This document shows, one piece after another, positions 7,978 to 16,142 of a stretch of DNA of 64,000 nt. Origin of the DNA: Streptomyces broussonetiae. Its GTDB lineage: Bacteria > Actinomycetota > Actinomycetes > Streptomycetales > Streptomycetaceae. Under the pieces are notes generated by a model. The model ran no database searches. It saw only the letters and a program-made list of their open reading frames with translations, and was not told where the DNA came from. Position 1 is the first letter of the stretch. Every line of letters begins with the position of its first letter. The translations under genes and the position numbers were made by a program. Location of the stretch: assembly GCF_009796285.1 (NCBI RefSeq), contig NZ_CP047020.1, positions 1,116,001 through 1,180,000 of the forward strand, in the 5' to 3' direction.

Positions 7978-9177
7978 GTGCCGCACACACGCACCCGCCC
8001 GGCGCTGCCCCTGGTGGCCGCCGCGGCCCTGGTCGGCTCAGTGCTCGCCCTCGGCGCCCCAGGCCGTGCCGGCGCCGCCGTCCCGGACACCGTCCCCCTG
8101 CAGATCACCAACAACTCGGGCCGTTCCGAACCGGTCTACGTCTACGATCTCGGCACCCAGCTCTCCTCCGGACAGCAGGGCTGGGCCGACGCGGGCGGCG
8201 CCTTCCATGCCTGGCCGGCGGGCGGCAACCCGCCGACACCCGCGCCGGACGCGTCGATCGCGGGTCCGACCCCCGGACAGTCCACGACGATCCGGATCCC
8301 CAAGTTCTCCGGCCGGATCTACTTCTCCTACGGACAGAAGCTCGACTTCCGGCTCACCACCGGCGGCCTGGTCCAGCCCGCCGTGCAGAACCCGTCCGAC
8401 CCCAACCGGAACATCCTGTTCAACTGGTCCGAGTACACGCTGAACGACTCCGGCCTGTGGCTCAACAGCACCCAGGTGGACATGTTCTCGGCGCCCTACG
8501 CGGTCGGGGTGCAGCGGGCCGACGGCAGTGTGAGCACCACCGGGCACCTCAAGTCCGCCGGATACACCGGATTCTTCAACGACCTGCGCGCGCAGGGGGG
8601 CGGCTGGGCCGGGCTGATCCAGACCCGCTCCGACGGCACCGTCCTGCGGGCGCTGTCGCCGCTGTACGGCGTGGAGACCGGCGCCCTGCCCGCGAACGTC
8701 ATGGACGACTACATCAACCGCGTCTGGCAGAAGTACGCCGCCACGACGCTGACCGTCTCGCCGTTCGCCGACCAGCCCGGCACCAAGTACTCCGGGCGCG
8801 TCTCGGGCGATGTCATGAACTTCACCGACAGCTCGGGCACGGTCGTCACCAGCTTCCAGAAGCCGGACGCGGACAGCGTCTTCGGCTGCCACAAGCTGCT
8901 CGACGCGCCCAACGACAACGTCCGCGGGCCCATCTCGCGCACGCTGTGCGCCGGTTTCAACCGCTCGACCCTGCTGGTCGACTCCAACCAGCCGGACACC
9001 ACGCCCGCGGACTTCTACCGGGACGCGGTGACCAACCAGTACGCGCGCGCCGTCCATGCGCAGATGACGGACGGCAAGGCGTACGCGTTCGCCTTCGACG
9101 ACGTCGGGAACCAGGAGTCGCTGGTGAACGACGGCAACCCCCAGCAGGCGTACCTCACGCTGGATCCGCTGAGCTGA
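7978..9177 (+). CDS. Secreted glycoside hydrolase family 64 beta-1,3-glucanase
   Basis: A 399-residue protein with a signal peptide of about 35 residues ending near PGRAGAA. The mature part begins PLQITNNSGRSEPVYVY and continues with SGRIYFSYGQKLDFRL, typical of the thaumatin-like GH64 fold that cleaves laminarin and fungal beta-1,3-glucan. Length fits a catalytic domain without an added carbohydrate-binding module. The GTG start is preceded by GGAGGTAGGAG. A LacI-type palindrome lies just upstream and a strong terminator follows, so this is a single-gene unit that is probably induced by glucan breakdown products. Confidence 0.88.
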   Translation: MPHTRTRPALPLVAAAALVGSVLALGAPGRAGAAVPDTVPLQITNNSGRSEPVYVYDLGTQLSSGQQGWADAGGAFHAWPAGGNPPTPAPDASIAGPTPGQSTTIRIPKFSGRIYFSYGQKLDFRLTTGGLVQPAVQNPSDPNRNILFNWSEYTLNDSGLWLNSTQVDMFSAPYAVGVQRADGSVSTTGHLKSAGYTGFFNDLRAQGGGWAGLIQTRSDGTVLRALSPLYGVETGALPANVMDDYINRVWQKYAATTLTVSPFADQPGTKYSGRVSGDVMNFTDSSGTVVTSFQKPDADSVFGCHKLLDAPNDNVRGPISRTLCAGFNRSTLLVDSNQPDTTPADFYRDAVTNQYARAVHAQMTDGKAYAFAFDDVGNQESLVNDGNPQQAYLTLDPLS

Positions 9178-9183
9178 CATGCC

Positions 9184-9213
9184 GCGGTCCCGCACCCCTC
9201 GGTGCGGGACCGC
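9184..9213. terminator. Bidirectional terminator between GH64 and M4 protease genes
   Basis: Perfect 12-bp stem (9184-9195 GCGGTCCCGCAC with 9202-9213) and a 6-base loop. It sits between two convergent genes, 6 bases after one stop and 17 bases from the other, so it can serve both. Confidence 0.85.
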
Positions 9214-9230
9214 GTCGTACGTGTGGTCGC

Positions 9231-11648
9231 TCAGCCGGTCGTCAGGGCGGTGTCGTCCACGACGAAACTGGTCTGCAGCGAGGAGTCCTCCACGCCGTTG
9301 AACTTCAGCGTCACCGTCGAGCCCGCCAGCGAGGACAGGTCGAAGGACTTCTGGCTGTAACCGGTGGCCTTGTTGAGGTTCGAGTAGGTCGCGAGGGTCT
9401 GCGAACCCGCGGTCACCGTCAGCTTGTCGTACTGCGTGCCGGTGGTCGTCTCCGCGCTGTCGATGTGCAGGTAGAAGGTCAGGGTCGCCTTGCAGCCCGC
9501 GGGGATCGTCACCGACTGGGACAGGGTGTCGGTGTGCGAGGTGCCGTACCCGTCCAGCCAGGCCTTGTACGAGCCGCCGTGGGCCGCCTCACCGCTGTCG
9601 GTGGTGATGACGCCGCTGGTCGCGGTCCAGCCGGTGCCGCCCGACTCGAAGCCGGGGTTGGCCAGCAGCTGGGTCGAGGTGCAACCCCCACCTCCGCCAC
9701 CGGAGTTGACCGTCCAGGTGAAGGTCGCCGTGCCGGTGGCACCGGTGGAGTCGGTCACCGTCACCGTGGTGTTGGAGGTCCCGGCGGTGGTGGGCGTGCC
9801 GGTGATCAGGCCGCTCGAGCTGTTGATCGACAGGCCCGCGGGCAGCCCGGAGGCGCTGTAGGTCAGCGCGCCGCTGTTGGTGCTGCTCGCCTGGACCTGG
9901 AGGCTGACGGCCGTGCCGACGGTGGAGGTCTGGTTGCCCGGGCTGGTGACCGTGACCCCGTTGCCCGGCGGGGTGACATGGCTGCCGACGTTGATGCCGG
10001 CGAAGGCGTTGGCAACCCCGGCGTACTGGGTCGAGTTGGCGCCGTACAGCGCGGTGGCCGCGTTCAGGGCGGCGGTACGGGCACCGGCGTAGTCGGTGCT
10101 CGACGTCATGTACGTCGTCAGCGCCTTGTACCAGATCTGCAGCGCGGCGGCCCGGCCGATGCCGGTGACGGCGACGCCGTCGGAGGTCGGGCTGTTGTAG
10201 GTCACGCCGTTGATGACCTTGGTGCCGCTGCCCTCGCTCAGCAGGTAGAACATGTGGTTCGCGGGGCCCGAGGAGTAGTGCACGTCGAGGCCGCCGACGC
10301 CCGAGTACCAGCTGTCGGCGGAGGAGCCGTCCTTGCTGGGTTTGTCCATGTAGCGCAGCGGGGTGCCGTCGCCGTTGATGTTGATCTTCTCGCCGATGAG
10401 GTAGTCACCGGGGTCGGAGCTGTTGTTGGCGTAGAACTCCACGCCGGTGCCCATGATGTCGCTGGTGGCCTCGTTCAGGCCGCCGGACTCACCGGTGTAC
10501 TCCAGGCCCGCGGTGTTGGAGGTGACGCCGTGGCTCATCTCGTGCCCGGCCACGTCGAGGGCGGTCAGTGGGTCGTTGTTGCCCGAGCCGTCGCCGTAGG
10601 TCATGCAGAAGCAGCTGTCGTCCCAGAACGCGTTCACGTACGCGTTGCCGTAGTGCACGCGGGAGTACGCGCCGACGCCGTCGTTCCTGATGCCGCTGCG
10701 GCCGAAGGTGTTCTTGTAGAAGTCCCAGGTCTCCTGCGCCCCGTAGTGGGCGTCCGCGCCCGCGGTCGCGGCGTTGGAGTTGGTGCCGTCGCCCCAGGTG
10801 TCACTGGTCTGCGAGAACAGCGTGCCGGTGCCCGAGGAGCCGTGGTTGAGGTTGTACGTCTTGTGGCCGCCGCGCGCCCCGTCGGTCAGCGTGTACGTCG
10901 AACCCGACTGGGTCGTGGTCAGCGTGACCTGGCCGCTGTAGCGGGTGTTGCCGATGCCCGTCCTGATCGCCTGGTACCGGTACAGCTCCTTGCCGGTGGT
11001 GGCGTCGGTGATGACGTGCAGCTGGCTGGGCGTGCCGTCGTCCTGGAAGCCGCCGACCACCGTCTCCCAGGCGAGCTTCGGGGTGCCGGTGCCGGCCCAG
11101 ATCACCTTGCGGGCGCTGTCGGTGGCGGGCTTCGCGGCGTCGAGCGCCCTGGCGGCCTTGAGCGCCTTGTTCTCGGCGGCCGCCTTGGTGAAGGTCGCGG
11201 TGGTGGAGGCGACCTGGATCCTGTGCTTGTTGTTGTAGGTGGCGCTCACGGTGCCCGCGGCCAGGGAGGCGGGCGGGGTGTGCACGACGAGGTCGCCGCC
11301 GAGGACGGGCAGACCCGCGTAGGTGCGCTCGTAACGGGTGTGCACGGTGCCGTCGACGTCCTTGACGACATCCTTGACGACCAGCTTCTCCTGGGCGCCG
11401 AGCCCGAGCGTACGGGCGGTCGTGGCGGTGCGCTGCCGGGCGTCCTTCATGAGCGCCTGGTGCTGGGCCGGGCTGAGCCGGGCCTCCAGGCTGCCGGTGC
11501 GCAGCGGGCTGGGGTGGGCACCGGCGGGCTTGGCGCTCGCCGGGCCGGCCTGGATGCCGACCGCGAGGAAGGCCGCGGTGGAGATCAGGGCGGCTCCGAC
11601 CGTGGCGCTCCTGCGACCTCTGCGGGGAACGGGTCTGTGGGGTCTCAC
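9231..11648 (-). CDS. Secreted M4 (thermolysin-like) metalloprotease
   Basis: An 805-residue preproenzyme. Residues 1-45 form a signal peptide with an Arg-rich start. A FTP-type propeptide follows, with an AGLPVLGGDLVVHT segment. The catalytic domain holds the zinc motif HEMSH at about 369-373 and GGLNEATSD with the third zinc ligand Glu393, spaced 20 residues from His373 as in thermolysin. An immunoglobulin-like putative-Ig domain is at about 560-645 and a C-terminal domain of beta-sandwich type from about 650 (LLANPGFESGGTGW), probably for substrate binding. The GTG start is chosen for its AAGGAG ribosome site 5 bases away; an upstream ATG frame extends into non-coding sequence. Confidence 0.92.
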   Translation of the reverse strand: MRPHRPVPRRGRRSATVGAALISTAAFLAVGIQAGPASAKPAGAHPSPLRTGSLEARLSPAQHQALMKDARQRTATTARTLGLGAQEKLVVKDVVKDVDGTVHTRYERTYAGLPVLGGDLVVHTPPASLAAGTVSATYNNKHRIQVASTTATFTKAAAENKALKAARALDAAKPATDSARKVIWAGTGTPKLAWETVVGGFQDDGTPSQLHVITDATTGKELYRYQAIRTGIGNTRYSGQVTLTTTQSGSTYTLTDGARGGHKTYNLNHGSSGTGTLFSQTSDTWGDGTNSNAATAGADAHYGAQETWDFYKNTFGRSGIRNDGVGAYSRVHYGNAYVNAFWDDSCFCMTYGDGSGNNDPLTALDVAGHEMSHGVTSNTAGLEYTGESGGLNEATSDIMGTGVEFYANNSSDPGDYLIGEKININGDGTPLRYMDKPSKDGSSADSWYSGVGGLDVHYSSGPANHMFYLLSEGSGTKVINGVTYNSPTSDGVAVTGIGRAAALQIWYKALTTYMTSSTDYAGARTAALNAATALYGANSTQYAGVANAFAGINVGSHVTPPGNGVTVTSPGNQTSTVGTAVSLQVQASSTNSGALTYSASGLPAGLSINSSSGLITGTPTTAGTSNTTVTVTDSTGATGTATFTWTVNSGGGGGGCTSTQLLANPGFESGGTGWTATSGVITTDSGEAAHGGSYKAWLDGYGTSHTDTLSQSVTIPAGCKATLTFYLHIDSAETTTGTQYDKLTVTAGSQTLATYSNLNKATGYSQKSFDLSSLAGSTVTLKFNGVEDSSLQTSFVVDDTALTTG

Positions 11649-11950
11649 TCGTACTCCTTCTGCTGCGGCCGCCGGGTTGCGGCCGGTGACAGACGGGCAG
11701 CCGGGTCTGCTGCCCGGGCGAGCTGAGCTGTGCGGAACTGTGATCCGTGCGCACCCAGCAGGTGCGGTGCGCTGAGGAAGGATTTCAGCGTTGACCCGCA
11801 CATGTCAGTCACGGTGAGGGCATTCGAGGGTTTTCCCTATGCCTGGGTCACTGACCAGGCCGTACGGAATCCACGACTCCGCGGCTCAAGTACCCCTGCG
11901 ACGAGCACCTCTGACGGTGCGACTGATGCCGGGTGCGTCCGGTTCCCCCC
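11649..11950. other. Intergenic region upstream of the protease
   Basis: About 300 bases that should contain the minus-strand promoter of the protease and, on the right, the left border of the first IS110 element. No operator or recognisable gene was found. The left border of the insertion is not marked by inverted repeats, as expected for IS110, so the exact junction cannot be placed. Confidence 0.5.
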
Positions 11951-11964
11951 CCGTTATCTTCTTC

Positions 11965-12214
11965 GCGGTTCCGCAACGGGACCGCTGGCCTCCGGGCCCG
12001 GCATGACTGTTCCCCCCTGTCGAAGAGATGACCTGGGGGGTGGTGTCACCGGGCCCGGGAGGCGCCGTTGGAGACGCTGATGAGAGGTCCGACTACCGCC
12101 TGGCCTGGTGCAATGCCCGGCCGCTTGCGGGCGGCAGGTCTGCATAACGTGGATGCGCGCATACGACGCCAACGCCCTGGCCAGCACCGCACGAACCCCG
12201 TTCGGGAGGATGGG
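11965..12214 (+). ncRNA. Candidate IS110 bridge RNA, copy 1
   Basis: Non-coding leader with strong predicted structure. A 9-bp hairpin with a CAA loop is at 11965-11985. A long stem follows: 11990-12001 pairs with 12049-12061 (CCGGGCCCGG core), then an internal loop, then six C (12012-12017) against six G (12035-12040) closing a 17-base loop. Stem loops with internal loops are how IS110 bridge RNAs present target- and donor-binding segments. Assignment is by position and shape; guide segments have not been matched to a target. Confidence 0.5.
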
Positions 12215-13417
12215 TTGGACGACATCGACGACGTGGGCGTCTTTCTCGGTCTGGACGTCGGCAAGAGCGCCCATCACGGGCACGGGCTGACCCCGGCCGG
12301 GAAGAAGGTCTTCGACAAGCAGCTGCCCAACAGCGAGCCGAAATTGCGGGCCGTCTTCGACAAGCTGGCCACGAAGTTCGGCACCGTGCTGGTGATCGTG
12401 GACCAGCCCGCCTCGATCGGAGCCCTGCCTCTGACGGTCGCCCGGGACGCCGGCTGCAAGGTTGCCTACCTGCCCGGACTCTCGATGCGGCGGATCGCCG
12501 ATCTCTACCCGGGCGAGGCGAAGACCGACGCCCGCGACGCGGCCGTGATCGCTGACGCCGCGAGGACGATGCCGCACACCCTGCGCTCGCTGGAACTGAC
12601 CGACGAGATCACCGCCGAGCTGACCGTGCTGGCGGGCTTCGACCAGGACCTGGCGGCAGAGGCCACCCGCACCTCCAACCGGATACGCGGCCTGCTCACC
12701 CAGTTCCACCCCAGCCTGGAACGCGTCCTCGGGCCGCGTCTGGACCACCCGGCCGTGACCTGGCTGCTGGAACGCTACGGATCTCCGGCCGCCCTGCGAA
12801 AGGCCGGTCGTCGCAGGCTGGTTGAAGTCATCCGGCCCAAGGCCCCGCGCATGGCTCAGCGACTGATCGACGAGATCTTCGACGCCCTCGACGAGCAGAC
12901 CGTCGTCGTCCCCGGGACCGGCACGCTCGACCTCGTGATCCCGTCGCTGGCCCGCTCGCTAGCGGCCGTCCACGAACAGCGACGAGCTCTGGAAACACAG
13001 ATCGGGCAACTGCTGGAGGCTCACCCTCTTTCCGCGGTCCTGACCTCGATTCCGGGGGTCGCGGTCAGGACCGCCGCCACTTTGCTGGTCACCGTCGGCG
13101 ACGGCACCAGCTTCCCCACCGCCGCCCACCTGGCCTCCTACGCCGGCCTCGCACCGACGACGAAGTCGTCCGGGACCTCGATCCACGGCGAACACGCGCC
13201 CAGAGGCGGCAACCGGCAGCTCAAACGCGCGATGTTCCTGTCCGCATTCGCCGCCCTGCACGATCCCGCCTCCCGCACCTACTACGACCGCTGCCGAGCC
13301 CGCGGGAAGACCCACACCCAGGCACTTCTCCGCCTGGCACGCCAGCGGATCAACGTGCTGTTCGCGATGCTCCGCGACGGCACCTTCTACGAACCCAGAA
13401 CCCCACGCCTCGCTTGA
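12215..13417 (+). CDS. IS110-family transposase, copy 1
   Basis: A 400-residue DEDD/serine recombinase-type transposase. The RuvC-like N-terminal domain begins FLGLDVGKSAHHG, with the first acidic residue, and continues to EAKTDARDAAVIA. The C-terminal Transposase_20 domain has TSIPGVAVRTAATLL, SYAGLAPTTKSSGTSI and APRGGNRQLKRAMF. The TTG start at 12215 is chosen because GGGAGGA lies 4 bases before it; a longer frame from 12068 would run through the structured leader, and GTG 12233 is an alternative. Full length and without frameshift, so likely functional. It differs in sequence from the neighbouring copy. Confidence 0.88.
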   Translation: MDDIDDVGVFLGLDVGKSAHHGHGLTPAGKKVFDKQLPNSEPKLRAVFDKLATKFGTVLVIVDQPASIGALPLTVARDAGCKVAYLPGLSMRRIADLYPGEAKTDARDAAVIADAARTMPHTLRSLELTDEITAELTVLAGFDQDLAAEATRTSNRIRGLLTQFHPSLERVLGPRLDHPAVTWLLERYGSPAALRKAGRRRLVEVIRPKAPRMAQRLIDEIFDALDEQTVVVPGTGTLDLVIPSLARSLAAVHEQRRALETQIGQLLEAHPLSAVLTSIPGVAVRTAATLLVTVGDGTSFPTAAHLASYAGLAPTTKSSGTSIHGEHAPRGGNRQLKRAMFLSAFAALHDPASRTYYDRCRARGKTHTQALLRLARQRINVLFAMLRDGTFYEPRTPRLA

Positions 13418-13499
13418 CGAAAGACTGTGAGTCTTCATCTGGCTGGTCCGGGACCGGCTGGCAGGGTTGACGTCGGTCGCCTCGTCGTAGTCGTGACTC

Positions 13500-13718
13500 G
13501 TGACAAAAGTGGCCCCCACGGGTGCCTTGCCTATGAACTGTCCGACTATGGCGGGCGGTCGGCGCCGACCCGGCCCACCTCGGTGGCCTGATAAGAAGCC
13601 TGCCCGGCCCCAAAGGGCCGTGGCCCGTCACAGTTCTGCCTCGAAGTGACCTCTCCCGGGCACGGCGCCGGTCCGCAGCGACCGGGACCACCGCCTCACG
13701 GAGAGGAACCCTGATCGC
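13500..13718 (+). ncRNA. Candidate IS110 bridge RNA, copy 2
   Basis: Non-coding leader of the second element. Hairpins include a perfect 14-bp palindrome GGTCGGCGCCGACC at 13557-13570, a 6-bp stem with CAAA loop at 13605-13620, and a 6-bp stem 13668-13673/13680-13685. Its place 5' of the transposase fits the IS110 group rather than the IS1111 group, in which the RNA lies downstream. Confidence 0.45.
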
Positions 13719-14798
13719 GTGAACACCATTGTCGCCCAGGCGCATTCATTCATCATCGGCGTCGACACCCACGCCAAAACGCACACTTACGCCGTGCTCG
13801 CCTCCAGTGGTGAGCACCTGGGCACGGAGGCATTCCCCAACACCCACGCTGGCAGGGCACGAGCCATCAACTGGGCTGGACGTCGCACTGGTGGAGACCT
13901 CGGTGCTCTGTGGGTGATCGAGGGGGCGGGCAGTTACGGAGCCCAGATCGCCCGCCAGACGGCACGCGCCGGCTACCAGGTGGTTGAAGCCGCCAGAATG
14001 GGCCGCGCCGGCCGCCGCGGCATCGGCAAATCCGACCCGATCGACGCCCGGCGGATAGCCGCTGCCGTGCTTCCGCTCCCCGAAGAACAGCTGCGCACTC
14101 CACGAATGGACGAGGGGGTTCGGGCGGCAGCACAGATCCTCCTCACCTCCCGGGACGAGCTCACCAGCGAGCGGACCAGGGCCGTGAACGCCTTGACTGC
14201 CCTTGTGCGCATCGCCGACCTCGGCATAGACGCCCGCCGTCCCCTCAGCGCCAGGCAGATCGGCGAAATCGCCCGCTGGCGCCCCCGTGAGGAGGACCTC
14301 GCCGCCACGACGGCCCGCACCGAGGCCGTCCGTCTGGCCAAGAGGATCCTCGCCCTTGACACGGAAATCGCGGACAACATGAACCGGATAGGCGAGCTCG
14401 TTGACGCCAGCCCTGCGGCCGGCCTCCCCGAGGAAACAGGGATCGGCCCCGTCACCGCTGCCACCGTCCTGGTCGCCTGGTCCCACCCGGGACGGGTCCG
14501 TGACGAGGCCGCGTTCGCCGCCCTCGCCGGAGTGAGCCCCATACCCGCCTCCTCGGGCAACACCACTCGCCACCGCCTCAATCGCGGCGGCGACAGGCGT
14601 CTCAACCGAGCTCTGAACGTCATCGCGATGGTCCGCATGGTGCATCACCCGCAAACCCGCGCCTACGTTGACCGACGGCGGGCCGAAGGCAAGACAGACC
14701 GCGAGATCCGCCGCTGCCTCAAGCGCTACCTCGCCCGACGCCTCTACCGTCATCTCAACAACGCCGCCGCGGCCGAATTGGGGGTTGACGGGACATAG
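13719..14798 (+). CDS. IS110-family transposase, copy 2
   Basis: A 359-residue transposase. The N-terminal RuvC-like domain begins FIIGVDTHAKTHTYAVL and includes KSDPIDARRIAAA. The C-terminal domain has GIGPVTAATVLVAW, AALAGVSPIPASSGNTTRHR with the serine region, and RGGDRRLNRALNVIA. This is the VDTHK-like branch, different from copy 1. The GTG start follows GGAGAGG. The reading frame is intact. Confidence 0.9.
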   Translation: MNTIVAQAHSFIIGVDTHAKTHTYAVLASSGEHLGTEAFPNTHAGRARAINWAGRRTGGDLGALWVIEGAGSYGAQIARQTARAGYQVVEAARMGRAGRRGIGKSDPIDARRIAAAVLPLPEEQLRTPRMDEGVRAAAQILLTSRDELTSERTRAVNALTALVRIADLGIDARRPLSARQIGEIARWRPREEDLAATTARTEAVRLAKRILALDTEIADNMNRIGELVDASPAAGLPEETGIGPVTAATVLVAWSHPGRVRDEAAFAALAGVSPIPASSGNTTRHRLNRGGDRRLNRALNVIAMVRMVHHPQTRAYVDRRRAEGKTDREIRRCLKRYLARRLYRHLNNAAAAELGVDGT

Positions 14799-14909
14799 AA
14801 GCTTCATAGAGGCACCCCCCCCGGCTGGCGTCCTGCGCCGGGCCGGCACCGTGACGTTCGGGGAGTGTGCGGGACGGCACGGGCGCGACGGATGACATGA
14901 TCGTCGATC

Positions 14910-15650
14910 ATGAGGAGCGAACAGAGCGAGCGGCCCGTTGCCCTCGTCACCGGGTCCACGTCCGGGATCGGGGAAGCCGTCGCGCGGCGGCTCACGGCGG
15001 ACGGCATGCGCGTCGTCGTGCACTCGCGCAGCAGTGCACAGGCCGGTGAGGCGCTGGCGGCCGAGCTGGGCGGTACGTACGTGCGGGCCGACCTTGCGGT
15101 GGAGGAGGAGGCCCGCGGGCTGGTCGAGGCGGCGCTCGGCCGGTACGGGCGGCTGGACGCGCTGGTGAACAACGCGGGCATCAGCCGGCCGATCCCGCAT
15201 GCCGACCTGGCCGCCGCGACACCGCAGGACTGGCGGCGCCTGCTGGAGGTCAATCTGATCGCGCCCTGGATCCTGTGCACCGCGGCGCTTCCGGCACTGC
15301 GCACCTCCCCGGGAGGCGGTGGCATCGTGAACATCACCAGCCACGCCGGGGTGCGGCCCAAGGGTTCGTCGGTGCCGTACGCGGCCGGCAAGGCGGCGCT
15401 GAACCACGTGACCCGGCTGCTCGCGGCAGCGCTCGCGCCCGACGTCCGGGTCAACGCGGTGGCCCCGGGACTGGTCGACACTCCGATGACGAAGGACTGG
15501 ACCGAGGCCCACGACCTGTGGCGGGACCGCGCCCCCATGCATCGCCCGGCCCGACCCGCGGACGTGGCCGACCTGGTGGCGTCGGTGCTCGCCCACACCT
15601 ACCTCACCGGCGAGGTCATCCTCCTCGACGGCGGCCTGAACCTGACCTGA
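14910..15650 (+). CDS. Short-chain dehydrogenase/reductase
   Basis: A 246-residue classical SDR. TGSTSGIGE is the glycine-rich cofactor motif, NNAGIS the structural NAG motif, NITSHAG carries the catalytic Ser and PYAAGKAAL the Tyr-x-x-x-Lys pair. The C-terminal ILLDGGLNLT matches FabG-like members. It probably reduces or oxidises a small alcohol or ketone with NAD(P); substrate unknown. It stands alone to the right of the insertion sequences. Confidence 0.88.
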   Translation: MRSEQSERPVALVTGSTSGIGEAVARRLTADGMRVVVHSRSSAQAGEALAAELGGTYVRADLAVEEEARGLVEAALGRYGRLDALVNNAGISRPIPHADLAAATPQDWRRLLEVNLIAPWILCTAALPALRTSPGGGGIVNITSHAGVRPKGSSVPYAAGKAALNHVTRLLAAALAPDVRVNAVAPGLVDTPMTKDWTEAHDLWRDRAPMHRPARPADVADLVASVLAHTYLTGEVILLDGGLNLT

Positions 15651-15801
15651 CCCGAGCGGAGGCCGGAAGAACGGCCCCGCCGGAGCCGGCCCCCGCCCAA
15701 CCCACCGGTGGCAGCCGGCGGCCGGCTACTTCCTCCGAGGCATCGGTTCGCCGCACGCCTCACAGCCGTACCGTCATCGTCACCGTCACCTCGTCGCCGG
15801 C

Positions 15802-16047
15802 CTAGAGCTCCAGGGGCCGGCGTACGGCGGTCTTGAGCGGCAGCAGACAGCCGCCGTCGGCGGGGAAGAGGGACGTAGAGAACGCGGTGGCCCCGATCGT
15901 GGCCTCGACGGGGATCACACCCCAGCCGTAGCCGGCCGCCGTGGCCACGTCGCGGATGTCGGAGCACTCCGCGTCCGGTACGGCGACGAAGCAGTACGGG
16001 GCCGGTCCCCGCCACTCCACGACCGGTCCGGCGAAGGCGAGTTCCAT
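15802..16047 (-). CDS. DUF1905 domain protein
   Basis: An 81-residue protein consisting of one DUF1905 domain: an N-terminal F..PVVEWRGPAPYCFVAVP strand pair, then GYGWGVIPVEATIGATAF. The family is a small beta-barrel of unknown function, often fused to a YdeI/OmpD-associated segment, which is absent here. The ATG follows GGAGGGG. It is divergent from the metallophosphoesterase gene with about 95 bases between them. Confidence 0.8.
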   Translation of the reverse strand: MELAFAGPVVEWRGPAPYCFVAVPDAECSDIRDVATAAGYGWGVIPVEATIGATAFSTSLFPADGGCLLPLKTAVRRPLEL

Positions 16048-16142
16048 GGCCGACCCCTCCTGCAGAAAGACCCCAGCGTACGTCGGAGTCTGGAGCAGGC
16101 CCCGCCAACCCTCGCTGACCGGCGCGTTGTTACTGTGCAGGG

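Larger units (their letters stand above)
11950..13490 (+). mobile_element. IS110-family insertion sequence, copy 1
   Basis: An element with a structured leader (about 11950-12214), a complete transposase and a short right end. The approximate right end is placed just after TTGACG at 13467-13472. In IS110 elements a -35 box in the right end is joined to a -10 in the left end when the element circularises, and TTGAC close to the border fits that pattern. A TTATCTT run at 11954-11960 could provide the left-end -10. No terminal inverted repeat or target duplication was seen, which is normal for the family. Borders are estimates. Confidence 0.6.
13500..14815 (+). mobile_element. IS110-family insertion sequence, copy 2
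   Basis: Second IS110-type element in the same orientation directly after the first. It has a leader of about 220 bases, a complete transposase and a short right end with TTGAC at 14785-14789, in the same place as in copy 1. The transposases are clearly different, so this is not a tandem duplication but two insertions or a composite history. Borders are estimates. Confidence 0.6.

Noticed and set aside
8457..11726. Plus-strand open frame of over 1000 codons
   Set aside because: Antisense to the M4 protease and overlapping GH64 out of frame; product composition (Gly/Arg/Val) is typical of a shadow frame.
12068..12214. Longer N-terminus of IS110 transposase copy 1
   Set aside because: The extension covers the structured leader, has no similarity to transposases, and TTG 12215 has a much better ribosome site.
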